Source of the DNA: Streptomyces hawaiiensis
GTDB lineage: Bacteria > Actinomycetota > Actinomycetes > Streptomycetales > Streptomycetaceae
NCBI RefSeq assembly: GCF_004803895.1
Contig: NZ_CP021978.1
Coordinates: 4,154,001-4,218,000, forward strand
Length of the DNA: 64,000 nucleotides
Direction: 5' to 3'
Below the pieces are notes generated by a model. It made no database searches. It was not told the DNA's origin and saw only the letters and a list, made by a program, of their open reading frames with translations. Numbering within the stretch: the stretch's first letter is position 1; each line of letters opens with the position of its first letter. The translations under genes were made by a program, and so were the position numbers. This document shows, one piece after another, positions 56,359 to 64,000 of the stretch.

Positions 56359-56433
56359 GGTCCTGTGGAGCAGTTTGGAGTGCTCGCCACCCTGTCAAGG
56401 TGGAGGCCGCGGGTTCAAATCCCGTCAGGACCG
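56359..56433 (+). tRNA. tRNA-Asp (anticodon GTC), copy 2
   Basis: This is identical over all 75 nt to 52029-52103, 4.3 kb apart in the same orientation. The few bases upstream (CGAA, then TTGG or CCTGG) are partly shared. Confidence 0.95.
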
Positions 56434-56440
56434 CAGTGGG

Positions 56441-56522
56441 AGAGCCCGGATCTTCGGATCCGGGCTCTTTGGCGTCAGGGCCGCCCGCCCTCGCCGGAAC
56501 CCGGATCTTCGGATCCGGGTTC
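56441..56522 (+). terminator. Two successive UUCG-loop terminators after tRNA-Asp
   Basis: The first stem AGAGCCCGGATC (56441-56452) pairs with 56457-56468. The second stem GAACCCGGATC (56497-56507) pairs with 56512-56522 and is followed by TTTTG. Both have TTCG loops and share the GCCCGGATC-type stem, so one may be a duplicate of the other. Confidence 0.85.
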
Positions 56523-56645
56523 TTTTGTGCGCCCTGACCTCCTCGTAAGCCTTCCGGGCCCCCACACGCCGTCTTGACGCCCCCTCATTCCGTCGGTACC
56601 CCAGAACCAGGGCCCGTTCTCCGTGCGGCCTTCTGGAGGTGGCGT

Positions 56646-56849
56646 ATGGCGGCATCGGCTAGGCACGAGACGCGGGCGCTGCTGCGCGCGCACCTGTCGG
56701 CCGCGTCGTCGTACCGGCACCTCACGCGGCACTGCCCGATATGCCATCACCTGCTGCGGCTGGCGATGGAGTCGGCGCCTCGCGCCGCCCAGGCCCAGGG
56801 TCAGGCCCAGACGCCGGCCCGGGAGGGGGAGAGCCCTGCGCCCGCATGA
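56646..56849 (+). CDS. Small conserved protein (DUF6274-like)
   Basis: The product is 67 aa from ATG 56646, which follows TGGAGGTG. It reads MAASARHETRALLRAHL and then SYRHLTRHCPICHHLLRLAM, with a CxxC and nearby His residues that could bind a metal. Ala/Gln-rich residues end it. Similar short proteins are found beside bldC in other Streptomyces. The function is unknown. Confidence 0.75.
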   Translation: MAASARHETRALLRAHLSAASSYRHLTRHCPICHHLLRLAMESAPRAAQAQGQAQTPAREGESPAPA

Positions 56850-57123
56850 TCCATGAGGGGTCTCAACACCCGTGCGGGCATGGGCTGCTGGAGTCGGAGG
56901 CTCCTTTACCGTACCTGCGGCAGAGCTAACAAGCCGCTTAGTATGTGACGGGTGTCACCGCATGAGTTTTGAAAAATGCGGTACTTACGCCCCACCTACA
57001 AAGGGTCAATTTAATATGTGCAATTGCACCCTGTCCGAGGTGCCGCACACAGGGGATCCGACACCCCTCCCCAGGCTCCTACAAGGCCGCTCACAGCAGG
57101 GCCGACAGGCCCGCCGCGGGCGC
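56850..57123. other. Gene-free, locally AT-rich region
   Basis: No gene is called. Positions 56960-57030 are clearly AT-richer than the surroundings and contain the palindrome GCAATTGC (57019-57026). It could hold a promoter or a small RNA, but nothing specific is recognisable. Confidence 0.45.
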
Positions 57124-57124
57124 A

Positions 57125-57165
57125 CAAAAAAGATCGCGCTGGACCCGGCGGAGTCCAGCGCGATC
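57125..57165 (-). terminator. Rho-independent terminator of bldC
   Basis: A perfect 13-bp stem GATCGCGCTGGAC (57132-57144) pairs with 57153-57165. Read on the minus strand it is followed by TTTTTTGTG, a true U tract, uncommon in this GC-rich genome. It lies about 150 nt past the bldC stop. Confidence 0.88.
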
Positions 57166-57312
57166 GACGACGCACCCTGTCATATGCCTGGCAAGCTCTG
57201 ACCGGCTTGGGCGTGGGGCCTGTTGGGGCAGATCCCGCGTCGTGTGGAGCTGTGGTTCCGGACGTCACGGCCGGTTGGGGGAACCAGCCGGTTTGTCCGG
57301 TTATTCAGTTGT

Positions 57313-57519
57313 TCAGGCCTCGCTGCGCTGCTGCGGGATGCCCGCGAGCAGAGCGCGGACCTCGGCCTCGCGGTAGCGCCGATGCCCGCCGAGCGTGCGG
57401 ATCGACGTGAGCTTGCCGGCCTTCGCCCACCGCGTGACCGTCTTGGGGTCGACGCGGAACATCGTGGCGACCTCAGCCGGGGTCAGCAGCGGCTCGGCAT
57501 CAGGGGTGCGAGCGGTCAT
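57313..57519 (-). CDS. bldC: Developmental regulator BldC
   Basis: This 68-aa protein is essentially the S. coelicolor BldC sequence. A single MerR-like winged helix-turn-helix spans LLTPAEVATMFRVDPKTVTRWAKAGKL, with the wing SIRTLGGHRRYREAEV, and it lacks a MerR effector domain. BldC binds cooperatively to direct repeats and delays entry into sporulation while allowing aerial growth. The ATG at 57519 is preceded by GGAGG. A U-tract terminator lies downstream and a long upstream region carries its promoter. Confidence 0.97.
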   Translation of the reverse strand: MTARTPDAEPLLTPAEVATMFRVDPKTVTRWAKAGKLTSIRTLGGHRRYREAEVRALLAGIPQQRSEA

Positions 57520-58118
57520 GAGCGGCCTCCTCGGGAGAACCGAACCTTCTCGGTTCTTTCCTCTAAATTCTGCACCTTGACCCGCGTTGCCCGAAATGGC
57601 GGACGCGAGTCGAGTCGGTTATAGGACGAACGGCTTGTCCTCGGCACTACAACTACACCATCTGTCCAGCCGCGTCGGCCAAACCGATGGAATTGCCCCT
57701 CCAGGTGTTCATCAGCGACGGAAGCCGATGGACCATGCCATAGCGGACAGTCACACCGCTGTGACGATCAGTCACAGGGTGATCGGGAAGTCACCAGACC
57801 CCCCAAAGCGTGCAATGCTGAGATTCCACCCATAGTGCAGCACCACGGGACGGAAGGAGTCCTCCCCGGACTCCTTGTCCTATTTTGGCATGAGGAGGGG
57901 CAAGGGGCGCAAGAGCCTCGTACGTGTAGTCCGTCACGCTTGGCCTACTTGAGAGGTCTGCCCGGATCGGGCCCTACGTCCCTTGCTGACGAAGCCTCAG
58001 GAGACACACAGCCCGCTTCAGGAACTCGGTGCGAGGACGAAACCCCAAATCGGGCGGTTCGTCAAACGTCAGTTCGTGACCGACTGCGAGCGGTCTGTAC
58101 GGACATCAAGGTCAGGGG
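57520..58118. other. Intergenic region upstream of bldC
   Basis: This is 599 bp without a credible gene. The proximal part on the minus strand must hold the bldC promoter and leader. Nothing else is recognisable. Confidence 0.6.
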
Positions 58119-58964
58119 TCAGTTGGCCGACCGCAGATTCCGCACGGAACGCCACCGCTCCACGAGCCGGGCGTACGCCTCCCCCGCGGCCGTCCCGTCG
58201 CCCCGGCGCAGCGCGGCGATGCCCGCGGCCACGTCCGCCGCCGAATGATCGTCCTCCAGCGTCCCGGCCGGCACCGCGTGCACCAGGCCGCCGTAGTCCA
58301 GCTCCACGAGCGAGCGCGGGTGGAACTCCTCCAGCCAGCGCCCGACGTCCACCAGGCCGTCGATCAGCGGCCCCTCGTCCATGGCCTCCCTCAGGGCGCG
58401 CAGGCCCCGGGCCACCCGCCGCCGGGCCTGGACCATGGGGGTGCGGTAGCGCAGCACGGGCGGGCTGTCGGCCGAGGCGCCCTTGTCGTACTCGCGCTCC
58501 TCGTCGGAGACCAGCACGAACCAGTTGATCGGCACCTGCCAGGTGGCCGTCCGGATCCACGGTCGGGCGTCCGGGTTGATCGCCAGCCAGCGCTCGTAGT
58601 CCTGGGCCGCCTGGCGCCGCAGGACGGGCGGCAGGACCGCGTCCATGACCGGCGGGGGGAGCTCCTCGTCGAGCTCTTCCAGAGCCAGCCAGCCGCGCAG
58701 CCGGGTGCGCCAGGGGCAGACGCAGACGACGCCGTCGACGTCGAGCACGAAGGCGTCCTCGCTCTCGTGCACCGGCACCAAAACCGGCGGTGTGGGGGCC
58801 ACGTCGGCCAGAGCGCGTCGGAGTTCGTCCTGGTACGAGGGGCGGTCCGTCCGGCGGGCGTAGTCGGTCCACTGGCTGCGCTCCGGTTCGGGGAAGGCGG
58901 CCAGCGGTTCGTACACGCGCAGGTAGGTCGCGTAGGGGACGATCAGCGAGGTCACCTTGGGCAC
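58119..58964 (-). CDS. Conserved hypothetical protein
   Basis: The product is 281 aa from GTG 58964, which follows GGGAGCAGG; the longer frame to 59015 lacks a ribosome site. It begins VPKVTSLIVPYATYLRVYEPLAAF and is soluble, acidic and rich in Trp, Glu and Arg. Notable segments are VCVCPWRTRLRGWLALEEL and TWQVPINWFVLVSDEEREY, which resemble no family I can name. It corresponds in position to the S. coelicolor gene between bldC and vdh. It is divergent from vdh. No function is proposed. Confidence 0.75.
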   Translation of the reverse strand: MPKVTSLIVPYATYLRVYEPLAAFPEPERSQWTDYARRTDRPSYQDELRRALADVAPTPPVLVPVHESEDAFVLDVDGVVCVCPWRTRLRGWLALEELDEELPPPVMDAVLPPVLRRQAAQDYERWLAINPDARPWIRTATWQVPINWFVLVSDEEREYDKGASADSPPVLRYRTPMVQARRRVARGLRALREAMDEGPLIDGLVDVGRWLEEFHPRSLVELDYGGLVHAVPAGTLEDDHSAADVAAGIAALRRGDGTAAGEAYARLVERWRSVRNLRSAN

Positions 58965-59187
58965 GCCTGCTCCCTCCCCCGCGTACCGCCGCGAAAACCT
59001 GCGGAACCCGCTCACGGTCGCGCGGGAAATCTATGCAAATCGTCGCACGGGTGTACTCCGGTCGGAGGTGATCCCGTGCAGGGTGCGGTCGGCGGGCCCA
59101 CCAGGCTCTAATCTCATGCTCAACAGTCCCCGCCACCCACACGGGAGCTGGTCTCCACCCGCCGCAACTTACTCAGGAGTCACCACA

Positions 59188-60291
59188 GTGACCGACGTAA
59201 CCGGCGCACCTGCTGATGTACTGCACACCCTGTTCCACTCGGACCAGGGAGGACATGAGCAGGTCGTGCTCTGCCAGGACCGCGCGAGCGGCCTCAAGGC
59301 CGTCATCGCCCTCCACTCCACCGCCCTGGGCCCCGCGCTCGGCGGTACGCGCTTCTACCCGTACGCGAACGAGGCCGAGGCCGTCGCCGACGCGCTGAAC
59401 CTCGCCCGCGGCATGTCGTACAAGAACGCCATGGCCGGTCTCGACCACGGCGGCGGCAAGGCCGTGATCATCGGTGACCCGGAGCGCGTCAAGACCGAGG
59501 AGCTGCTCCTCGCCTACGGCCGCTTCGTCGCCTCCCTCGGCGGCCGCTACGTCACCGCCTGCGACGTCGGCACGTACGTCGCCGACATGGACGTCGTGGC
59601 CCGCGAGTGCCGCTGGACCACCGGCCGCTCCCCCGAGAACGGCGGCGCCGGGGACTCCTCCGTCCTCACCGCCTACGGCGTCTACCAGGGCATGCGTGCC
59701 TCCGCGCAGCACCTGTGGGGCGACCCCTCGCTGCGCGCGAAGCGGGTCGGCATCGCCGGCGTCGGCAAGGTCGGCCACCACCTGGTGGAGCACCTCGTGA
59801 AGGAGGGCGCCGAGGTGTTCGTCACGGACGTGCGCGAGGACGCCGTGCGGCGGATCACCGAGCGGCACCGGGACGTCATCGCCGTCAAGGACACCGACGA
59901 ACTGATCCGCGTCGACGGTCTGGGCATCTACGCCCCCTGCGCGCTCGGCGGGGCCCTGAACGACGAGACGGTGCCGGTGCTCACCGCCGAGGTGGTCTGC
60001 GGCGCCGCCAACAACCAGCTCGCCCACCCGGGCGTGGAGAAGGACCTCGCCGACCGCGGGATCCTCTACGCGCCGGACTACGTGGTGAACGCCGGCGGTG
60101 TCATCCAGGTCGCCGACGAGCTGCACGGCTTCGACTTCGAGCGGTGCAAGGCGAAGGCGTCGAAGATCTTCGACACCACGCTGGCCATATTCGCACGTGC
60201 GAAGGAGGACGGTATTCCGCCGGCCGCCGCGGCCGACCGGATCGCCGAGCAGCGGATGCACGACGCGGCCCGGGCCCGCCGGGCACGCTGA
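59188..60291 (+). CDS. vdh: Valine (branched-chain amino acid) dehydrogenase
   Basis: This 367-aa NAD-dependent enzyme deaminates valine, leucine and isoleucine to 2-oxo acids, feeding branched-chain acyl-CoA supply for fatty acids and polyketides. The Glu/Leu/Phe/Val dehydrogenase signature MAGLDHGGGKAVI follows the catalytic Lys region in RGMSYKNAM. The Rossmann motif is VGIAGVGKVGHHLVEHL. The GTG at 59188 has AGGAG upstream. It is transcribed alone. Confidence 0.95.
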   Translation: MTDVTGAPADVLHTLFHSDQGGHEQVVLCQDRASGLKAVIALHSTALGPALGGTRFYPYANEAEAVADALNLARGMSYKNAMAGLDHGGGKAVIIGDPERVKTEELLLAYGRFVASLGGRYVTACDVGTYVADMDVVARECRWTTGRSPENGGAGDSSVLTAYGVYQGMRASAQHLWGDPSLRAKRVGIAGVGKVGHHLVEHLVKEGAEVFVTDVREDAVRRITERHRDVIAVKDTDELIRVDGLGIYAPCALGGALNDETVPVLTAEVVCGAANNQLAHPGVEKDLADRGILYAPDYVVNAGGVIQVADELHGFDFERCKAKASKIFDTTLAIFARAKEDGIPPAAAADRIAEQRMHDAARARRAR

Positions 60292-60599
60292 CCCCGGGTC
60301 GTTACCGGGCGTCTCGTACGTTTGGCCGGTACCCGTCGGTGGGCAGTTAGAGAGAACTCTCACTTCTACCGGCGGGTCGGCCGCCGATAAGTGGTTAAAA
60401 TCGCGGTTGACCAGCGAGGACGGGGCGCCTCGAAGGTCCTGGGCGCGGGCACGTCATGCGGGCGACGTACCGTATGGGCGCGGGCTCAGGTACCGTGGAA
60501 GCCCTACGGACCGGTCTCTCCGCGGAGAGTCCGTGCCGGACCATGAACGCGTGTCAAGACTCTGGGGCCGTCGAGCCCCGTCGTTGAGGGGGTCGAGCC
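60292..60599. other. Intergenic region before the DUF3073 gene
   Basis: No gene is seen in 308 bp. Two GTACCGT hexamers (around 60464-60470 and 60490-60496) could be -10 elements for the downstream gene. Confidence 0.4.
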
Positions 60600-60845
60600 A
60601 TGGGGCGCGGCCGGGCCAAGGCCAAGCAGACGAAGGTCGCCCGCCAGCTGAAGTACAACAGCGGTGGGACTGACCTCTCACGCCTGGCCGAGGAGCTGGG
60701 TGCATCGCCTTCGAATCCGCAGCCGCCTAACGGCGAGCCGTTCGAAGACGATGAGGACGACGACCTGTACGCACGGTACGCCGACCTCTATGAGGACGAC
60801 GACGACGAGGACGGCCAGTCCTCGCAGCATCGTCGCGGCGCTTGA
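60600..60845 (+). CDS. DUF3073 family protein
   Basis: This 81-aa actinobacterial protein has a basic N-terminus, MGRGRAKAKQTKVARQLKY, suited to nucleic-acid contact, and a very acidic C-terminus (DDEDDDLYARYADLYEDDDDED). GAGGGGG precedes the ATG. The family is conserved in actinobacteria without an assigned function. A strong terminator follows. Confidence 0.9.
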   Translation: MGRGRAKAKQTKVARQLKYNSGGTDLSRLAEELGASPSNPQPPNGEPFEDDEDDDLYARYADLYEDDDDEDGQSSQHRRGA

Positions 60846-60862
60846 CCTTGCACTGAGCACTC

Positions 60863-60894
60863 ACCCGGTCGGTGACTTCGGTCACCGACCGGGT
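60863..60894. terminator. Bidirectional terminator between the DUF3073 gene and purM
   Basis: A perfect 14-bp stem ACCCGGTCGGTGAC (60863-60876) pairs with 60881-60894 around a TTCG tetraloop. It ends convergent transcripts. Confidence 0.9.
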
Positions 60895-60935
60895 TCTGTG
60901 CTGCCTGCAAGGCCAGGGGTCACGACCCCCGTGCC

Positions 60936-62015
60936 TCAGCTCGCGTAGTCACCGATCAGGGCGGCACCGGTGGTGTGCTCGCCCCGGTCCGTGATCTCTC
61001 CGGCCACCCAGGCGTCCACGCCGCGGTCGGCGAGGGTCGCCAGGGCCACATCCGTGGACTCCTGCGGCACGATCGCGATCATGCCGACGCCCATGTTCAG
61101 GGTCTTCTCGAGCTCCAGGCGCTCGACGCTGCCCGTGCGGCCGACGAGGTCGAAGATCGGGGCCGGCGTCCAGGTGGAGCGGTCGACGATCGCGTGCAGC
61201 CCGTCCGGGATCACCCGGGCGAGGTTGGCCGCGAGTCCGCCGCCGGTGATGTGGCTGAAGGCGTGCACCTCAGTGGTGCGCATCAGAGCCAGACAGTCCA
61301 GCGAGTAGATCTTCGTCGGCTCCAGCAGCTCCTCGCCGAGGGTGCGGCCGAGCTCCTCGATGTGCGCGTCCAGCGCCAGGCCCGCCTGGTTCAGCAGGAC
61401 GTGGCGGACGAGGGAGTACCCGTTCGAGTGAAGCCCGGAGGACGCCATGGCGATCACCGCGTCACCCGACCGGATGCGATCCGCGCCGAGCAGCCGGTCG
61501 GCCTCCACGACGCCCGTACCGGCGCCGGCGACGTCGAAGTCGTCCTCGCCGAGCAGGCCCGGGTGCTCGGCCGTCTCGCCGCCGACCAGGGCGCAGCCGG
61601 CCAGCACACAGCCCTCGGCGATGCCCTTGACGATGGCGGCGACCCGCTCGGGGTGGACCTTGCCGACGCAGATGTAGTCGGTCATGAACAGCGGCTCGGC
61701 ACCGCAGACCACGATGTCGTCCATCACCATGGCGACCAGATCGTGGCCGATGCTGTCGTAGACGCCCAGCTGGCGGGCGATGTCGACCTTGGTGCCGACG
61801 CCGTCCGTGGCGGAGGCGAGCAGGGGCCGCTCGTAGTTCTTCAGGGCGGAGGCGTCGAAGAGGCCGGCGAAGCCGCCGAGGCCGCCGAGGACCTCGGGGC
61901 GCTGGGCCTTCTTCACCCACTCCTTCATCAGTTCGACGGCGCGGTCGCCCGCTTCGATGTCGACGCCCGCGGCTGCGTAGCTGGCGCCGCCCTCGGCATT
62001 GGGTTTCTCGGACAT
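60936..62015 (-). CDS. purM: Phosphoribosylformylglycinamidine cyclo-ligase (AIR synthetase)
   Basis: This 359-aa enzyme closes the imidazole ring to form AIR, step five of purine synthesis. Typical motifs are ATDGVGTKVDIA, LVAMVMDDIVVCGAEPLFMTDY, GCALVGGETAEHPG, ASSGLHSNGYSLVR and HITGGGLAANL. It lies 45 nt downstream of purF on the same strand and is probably cotranscribed. The Shine-Dalgarno sequence is weak. Confidence 0.96.
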   Translation of the reverse strand: MSEKPNAEGGASYAAAGVDIEAGDRAVELMKEWVKKAQRPEVLGGLGGFAGLFDASALKNYERPLLASATDGVGTKVDIARQLGVYDSIGHDLVAMVMDDIVVCGAEPLFMTDYICVGKVHPERVAAIVKGIAEGCVLAGCALVGGETAEHPGLLGEDDFDVAGAGTGVVEADRLLGADRIRSGDAVIAMASSGLHSNGYSLVRHVLLNQAGLALDAHIEELGRTLGEELLEPTKIYSLDCLALMRTTEVHAFSHITGGGLAANLARVIPDGLHAIVDRSTWTPAPIFDLVGRTGSVERLELEKTLNMGVGMIAIVPQESTDVALATLADRGVDAWVAGEITDRGEHTTGAALIGDYAS

Positions 62016-62060
62016 GGCTAAAGAGAACCTTTGTGTCGTACGGCAGGTGTTACGGGCCGT

Positions 62061-63590
62061 CTACGGGCGGCGGATCGCGTCGGCGGCGGCCGTGGCGGCC
62101 GGGCCGGCGGCCAGCTCCGTCTCCAGCAGCTGCTTGCCGAGCAGCTCGGGGTCCGGGAGCTCCATCGGGTACTCGCCGTCGAAGCAGGCACGGCACAGGT
62201 TCGGCTTGGCGATGGTGGTCGCCTCGATCATGCCGTCGATGGAGATGTAGGCCAGGGAATCGGCGCCCAGGGAGGTGCCGATCTCGTCGATCGTCATGCC
62301 GTTGGCGATGAGCTCGGCGCGGGTGGCGAAGTCGATGCCGAAGAAGCAGGGCCACTTCACGGGCGGGGACGAGATCCGGATGTGGACCTCGGCGGCGCCC
62401 GCCTCGCGGAGCATGCGGACCAGGGCCCGCTGGGTGTTGCCGCGCACGATCGAGTCGTCGACGACGACCAGGCGCTTGCCCTTGATGACTTCCTTCAGCG
62501 GGTTCAGCTTCAGGCGGATGCCCAGCTGGCGGATGGTCTGCGAGGGCTGGATGAAGGTCCGTCCGACATACGCGTTCTTGACCAGGCCGGCGCCGAACGG
62601 GATGCCGGACGCCTCCGCGTAGCCGATCGCCGCGGGCGTGCCGGACTCCGGGGTCGCTATCACCAGGTCGGCCTCGGCCGGGGCCTCCTTCGCCAGCTTG
62701 CGGCCCATCTCCACGCGGGAGAGGTACACGTTCCGGCCGGCGATGTCGGTGTCCGGGCGGGCCAGATAGACGTACTCGAAGACACAGCCCTTGGGCTTCG
62801 CGTCCGCGAATCGGGAGGTCCGCAGGCCGTTCTCGTCGATGGCGACGAACTCGCCCGGCTCGATCTCGCGGACGTAACTGGCGCCGCAGATGTCGAGGGC
62901 GGCGGACTCGGAGGCGACGACCCAGCCGCGCTCCAGGCGGCCGAGGACCAGCGGGCGGACGCCCTGCGGGTCACGGGCCGCGTACAGAGTGTTCTCGTCC
63001 ATGAAGACGAGCGAGAAGGCGCCCTTGACCTGCGGAAGGACGGTGTGAGCGGCCTTCTCGATGGTCAGCGGCTTGCCGTCCTCGTCGACCTGGGCCGCGA
63101 GGAGCGCTGTGAGCAGGTCGGTGTCGTTGGTCGCCGCGACGCGCGGGGTGCGGCCGCCTTCCTGCTTGGGCAGGTCGGCGACCATCTCGGCGAGCTGGGC
63201 GGTGTTGACGAGATTGCCGTTGTGGCCGAGCGCGATGGATCCGTGTCCGGTCGCGCGGAAGGTCGGCTGGGCGTTCTCCCAGACGGAGGCACCGGTGGTC
63301 GAGTAGCGGGCGTGTCCGACCGCGATGTGACCCTGGAGCGAACCGAGGGAGGTCTCGTCGAAGACCTGGGAAACCAGGCCCATGTCCTTGAAGACGAGGA
63401 TCTGTGAGCCGTTGCTGACCGCGATCCCCGCGGATTCCTGGCCTCGATGCTGGAGGGCGTAGAGCCCGAAGTACGTGAGCTTGGCGACCTCTTCGCCCGG
63501 AGCCCAGACACCGAAGACGCCGCAAGCGTCCTGGGGGCCCTTCTCACCGGGGAGCAGGTCGTGGTTGAGTCGTCCGTCACCACGTGGCAC
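62061..63590 (-). CDS. purF: Amidophosphoribosyltransferase
   Basis: This 509-aa enzyme commits PRPP to purine synthesis. A propeptide of about 22 residues precedes the Ntn nucleophile Cys in DACGVFGVW. The glutaminase part has GHARYSTTG and NGNLVN, and the PRPP loop is LVVVDDSIVRGNT. The end contains C-x2-C-type CRACF, typical of members with an Fe-S cluster. The GTG at 63590 is the first possible start; GGAGG lies only 1 nt before it, unusually close. It overlaps no gene and begins 63 nt after the upstream META-domain gene. Confidence 0.95.
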   Translation of the reverse strand: MPRGDGRLNHDLLPGEKGPQDACGVFGVWAPGEEVAKLTYFGLYALQHRGQESAGIAVSNGSQILVFKDMGLVSQVFDETSLGSLQGHIAVGHARYSTTGASVWENAQPTFRATGHGSIALGHNGNLVNTAQLAEMVADLPKQEGGRTPRVAATNDTDLLTALLAAQVDEDGKPLTIEKAAHTVLPQVKGAFSLVFMDENTLYAARDPQGVRPLVLGRLERGWVVASESAALDICGASYVREIEPGEFVAIDENGLRTSRFADAKPKGCVFEYVYLARPDTDIAGRNVYLSRVEMGRKLAKEAPAEADLVIATPESGTPAAIGYAEASGIPFGAGLVKNAYVGRTFIQPSQTIRQLGIRLKLNPLKEVIKGKRLVVVDDSIVRGNTQRALVRMLREAGAAEVHIRISSPPVKWPCFFGIDFATRAELIANGMTIDEIGTSLGADSLAYISIDGMIEATTIAKPNLCRACFDGEYPMELPDPELLGKQLLETELAAGPAATAAADAIRRP

Positions 63591-63653
63591 GCCTCCGAGT
63601 GTAGGCGAGGTCGACCACTGGTCCGAATTGGGGATACCGGACTTTCCGGTGGA

Positions 63654-64000
63654 TCACCGCTCGGCGACCGCCCGCACACTCGTACCGTTTTCGCTGGTCA
63701 GCGTGAGGGTTTGGTGATCGACTCCGTACTTCAGCTTTCCGTCGAAAAGACGCAGCAGGGTCTTCTCACCGGTCATGAGTGAGTCTTCGCACATCATTCG
63801 GGTCGTGGCCGGGGGGCCGAGGGTGATATGGCCGTCGCGGACCGTGGCCTTGGCGTTCACCTTGTTGCAGCCCAGGCTGCCGGAGACGGTGCCCTTCTTC
63901 TCGTCGAAGGTGAGGTGGGCACGGCCGTCGGCCTTCGGGGTCGTGACGGTCCACTTGGTGCCGGCCAGCGGGGCGTCCTCGGCCTCGGTCAGGTGGACGG
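63654..64000 (-). CDS. META-domain (HslJ-like) protein, partial
   Basis: The minus-strand frame is open from the window edge to a TGA at 63654, giving 115 residues of the C-terminal part. It reads APLAGTKWTV, then HLTFDEKKGTVSGSLGCNKV, then RMMCEDSLMTGEKTLLRLF and KYGVDHQTLTLTSENG, the core of a META domain. In other bacteria such domains occur in envelope lipoproteins linked to stress or heat. The N-terminus lies beyond the window. The GTG at 63860 is internal, not the true start. Confidence 0.75.
   Translation of the reverse strand, partial: VHLTEAEDAPLAGTKWTVTTPKADGRAHLTFDEKKGTVSGSLGCNKVNAKATVRDGHITLGPPATTRMMCEDSLMTGEKTLLRLFDGKLKYGVDHQTLTLTSENGTSVRAVAER

Noticed and set aside
52029..56433. 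Integrative element between the two tRNA-Asp copies
   Set aside because: The interval holds only core genes (tRNA-Phe, hrpA) with no integrase, excisionase or phage-like gene.

Overview
The window is very GC-rich with pervasive third-position G/C. It uses GTG starts freely, and its genes and gene order match the conserved core of a Streptomyces chromosome. The bldC, vdh, purM and purF end, the atrA and ndh pair and the cmd-like cluster beside an rRNA operon all appear in the same relative order as I remember from S. coelicolor (roughly SCO4085 to SCO4129, read backwards). That locus assignment is from memory; the gene calls rest on the sequence.

Layout. 1-5.85 kb: a four-gene operon resembling a chromosomal type IV secretion or conjugation apparatus (TrbL-like membrane protein, SCO6880-type protein, VirB4-like ATPase, TraD-like protein), matching the cmd genes known to affect differentiation. 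5.9-10.1 kb: a GNAT enzyme, then a tightly coupled ABC exporter and two-component system. 10.2-15.8 kb: a complete rRNA operon on the minus strand with its leader. 16-22.4 kb: a MarR/MFS pair, a PAS-SpoIIE phosphatase, NADH dehydrogenase II and the TetR regulator AtrA. 22.6-31.7 kb: a membrane-tethered ECF sigma factor, a degenerate asparagine-synthetase homologue, a TTA-codon-containing sporulation-type regulator, an L-2-hydroxyglutarate oxidase and trmB, with a structured intergenic repeat present twice plus a partial copy. 31.8-36.6 kb: PrsW-like protease, aldo/keto reductase, an M23 peptidase behind a c-di-AMP (ydaO) riboswitch, initiator tRNA and a short lyase-like protein. 36.8-39.4 kb: a MarR-controlled riboflavin-type module. 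39.5-46.4 kb: a partner-switching stress module (rsbR, rsbS, rsbT, a fused kinase/phosphatase, a GAF-PP2C phosphatase, two MarR regulators and a SigB-type sigma factor), with a 35-bp tandem repeat at its edge. 46.5-56.5 kb: tRNAs, a DEAD-box helicase with a repetitive RNA-binding tail, a metallophosphoesterase, a parS site among tRNA genes, and HrpA flanked by two identical tRNA-Asp genes. 56.6-64 kb: bldC, vdh, a DUF3073 gene, purM and purF, and a META-domain protein cut by the window end.

Much of the window concerns developmental and stress control: cmd, atrA, bldC, the sporulation-type gene, the stressosome and sigma factor, and the c-di-AMP riboswitch on a wall hydrolase. The least explained signals are the intergenic structured repeat (24.6 and 30.6 kb), the 35-bp repeat array (40.0 kb), the two palindrome families around the MarR genes, and the enzyme homologues that have lost catalytic motifs. 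No CRISPR array, prophage or insertion sequence was seen.
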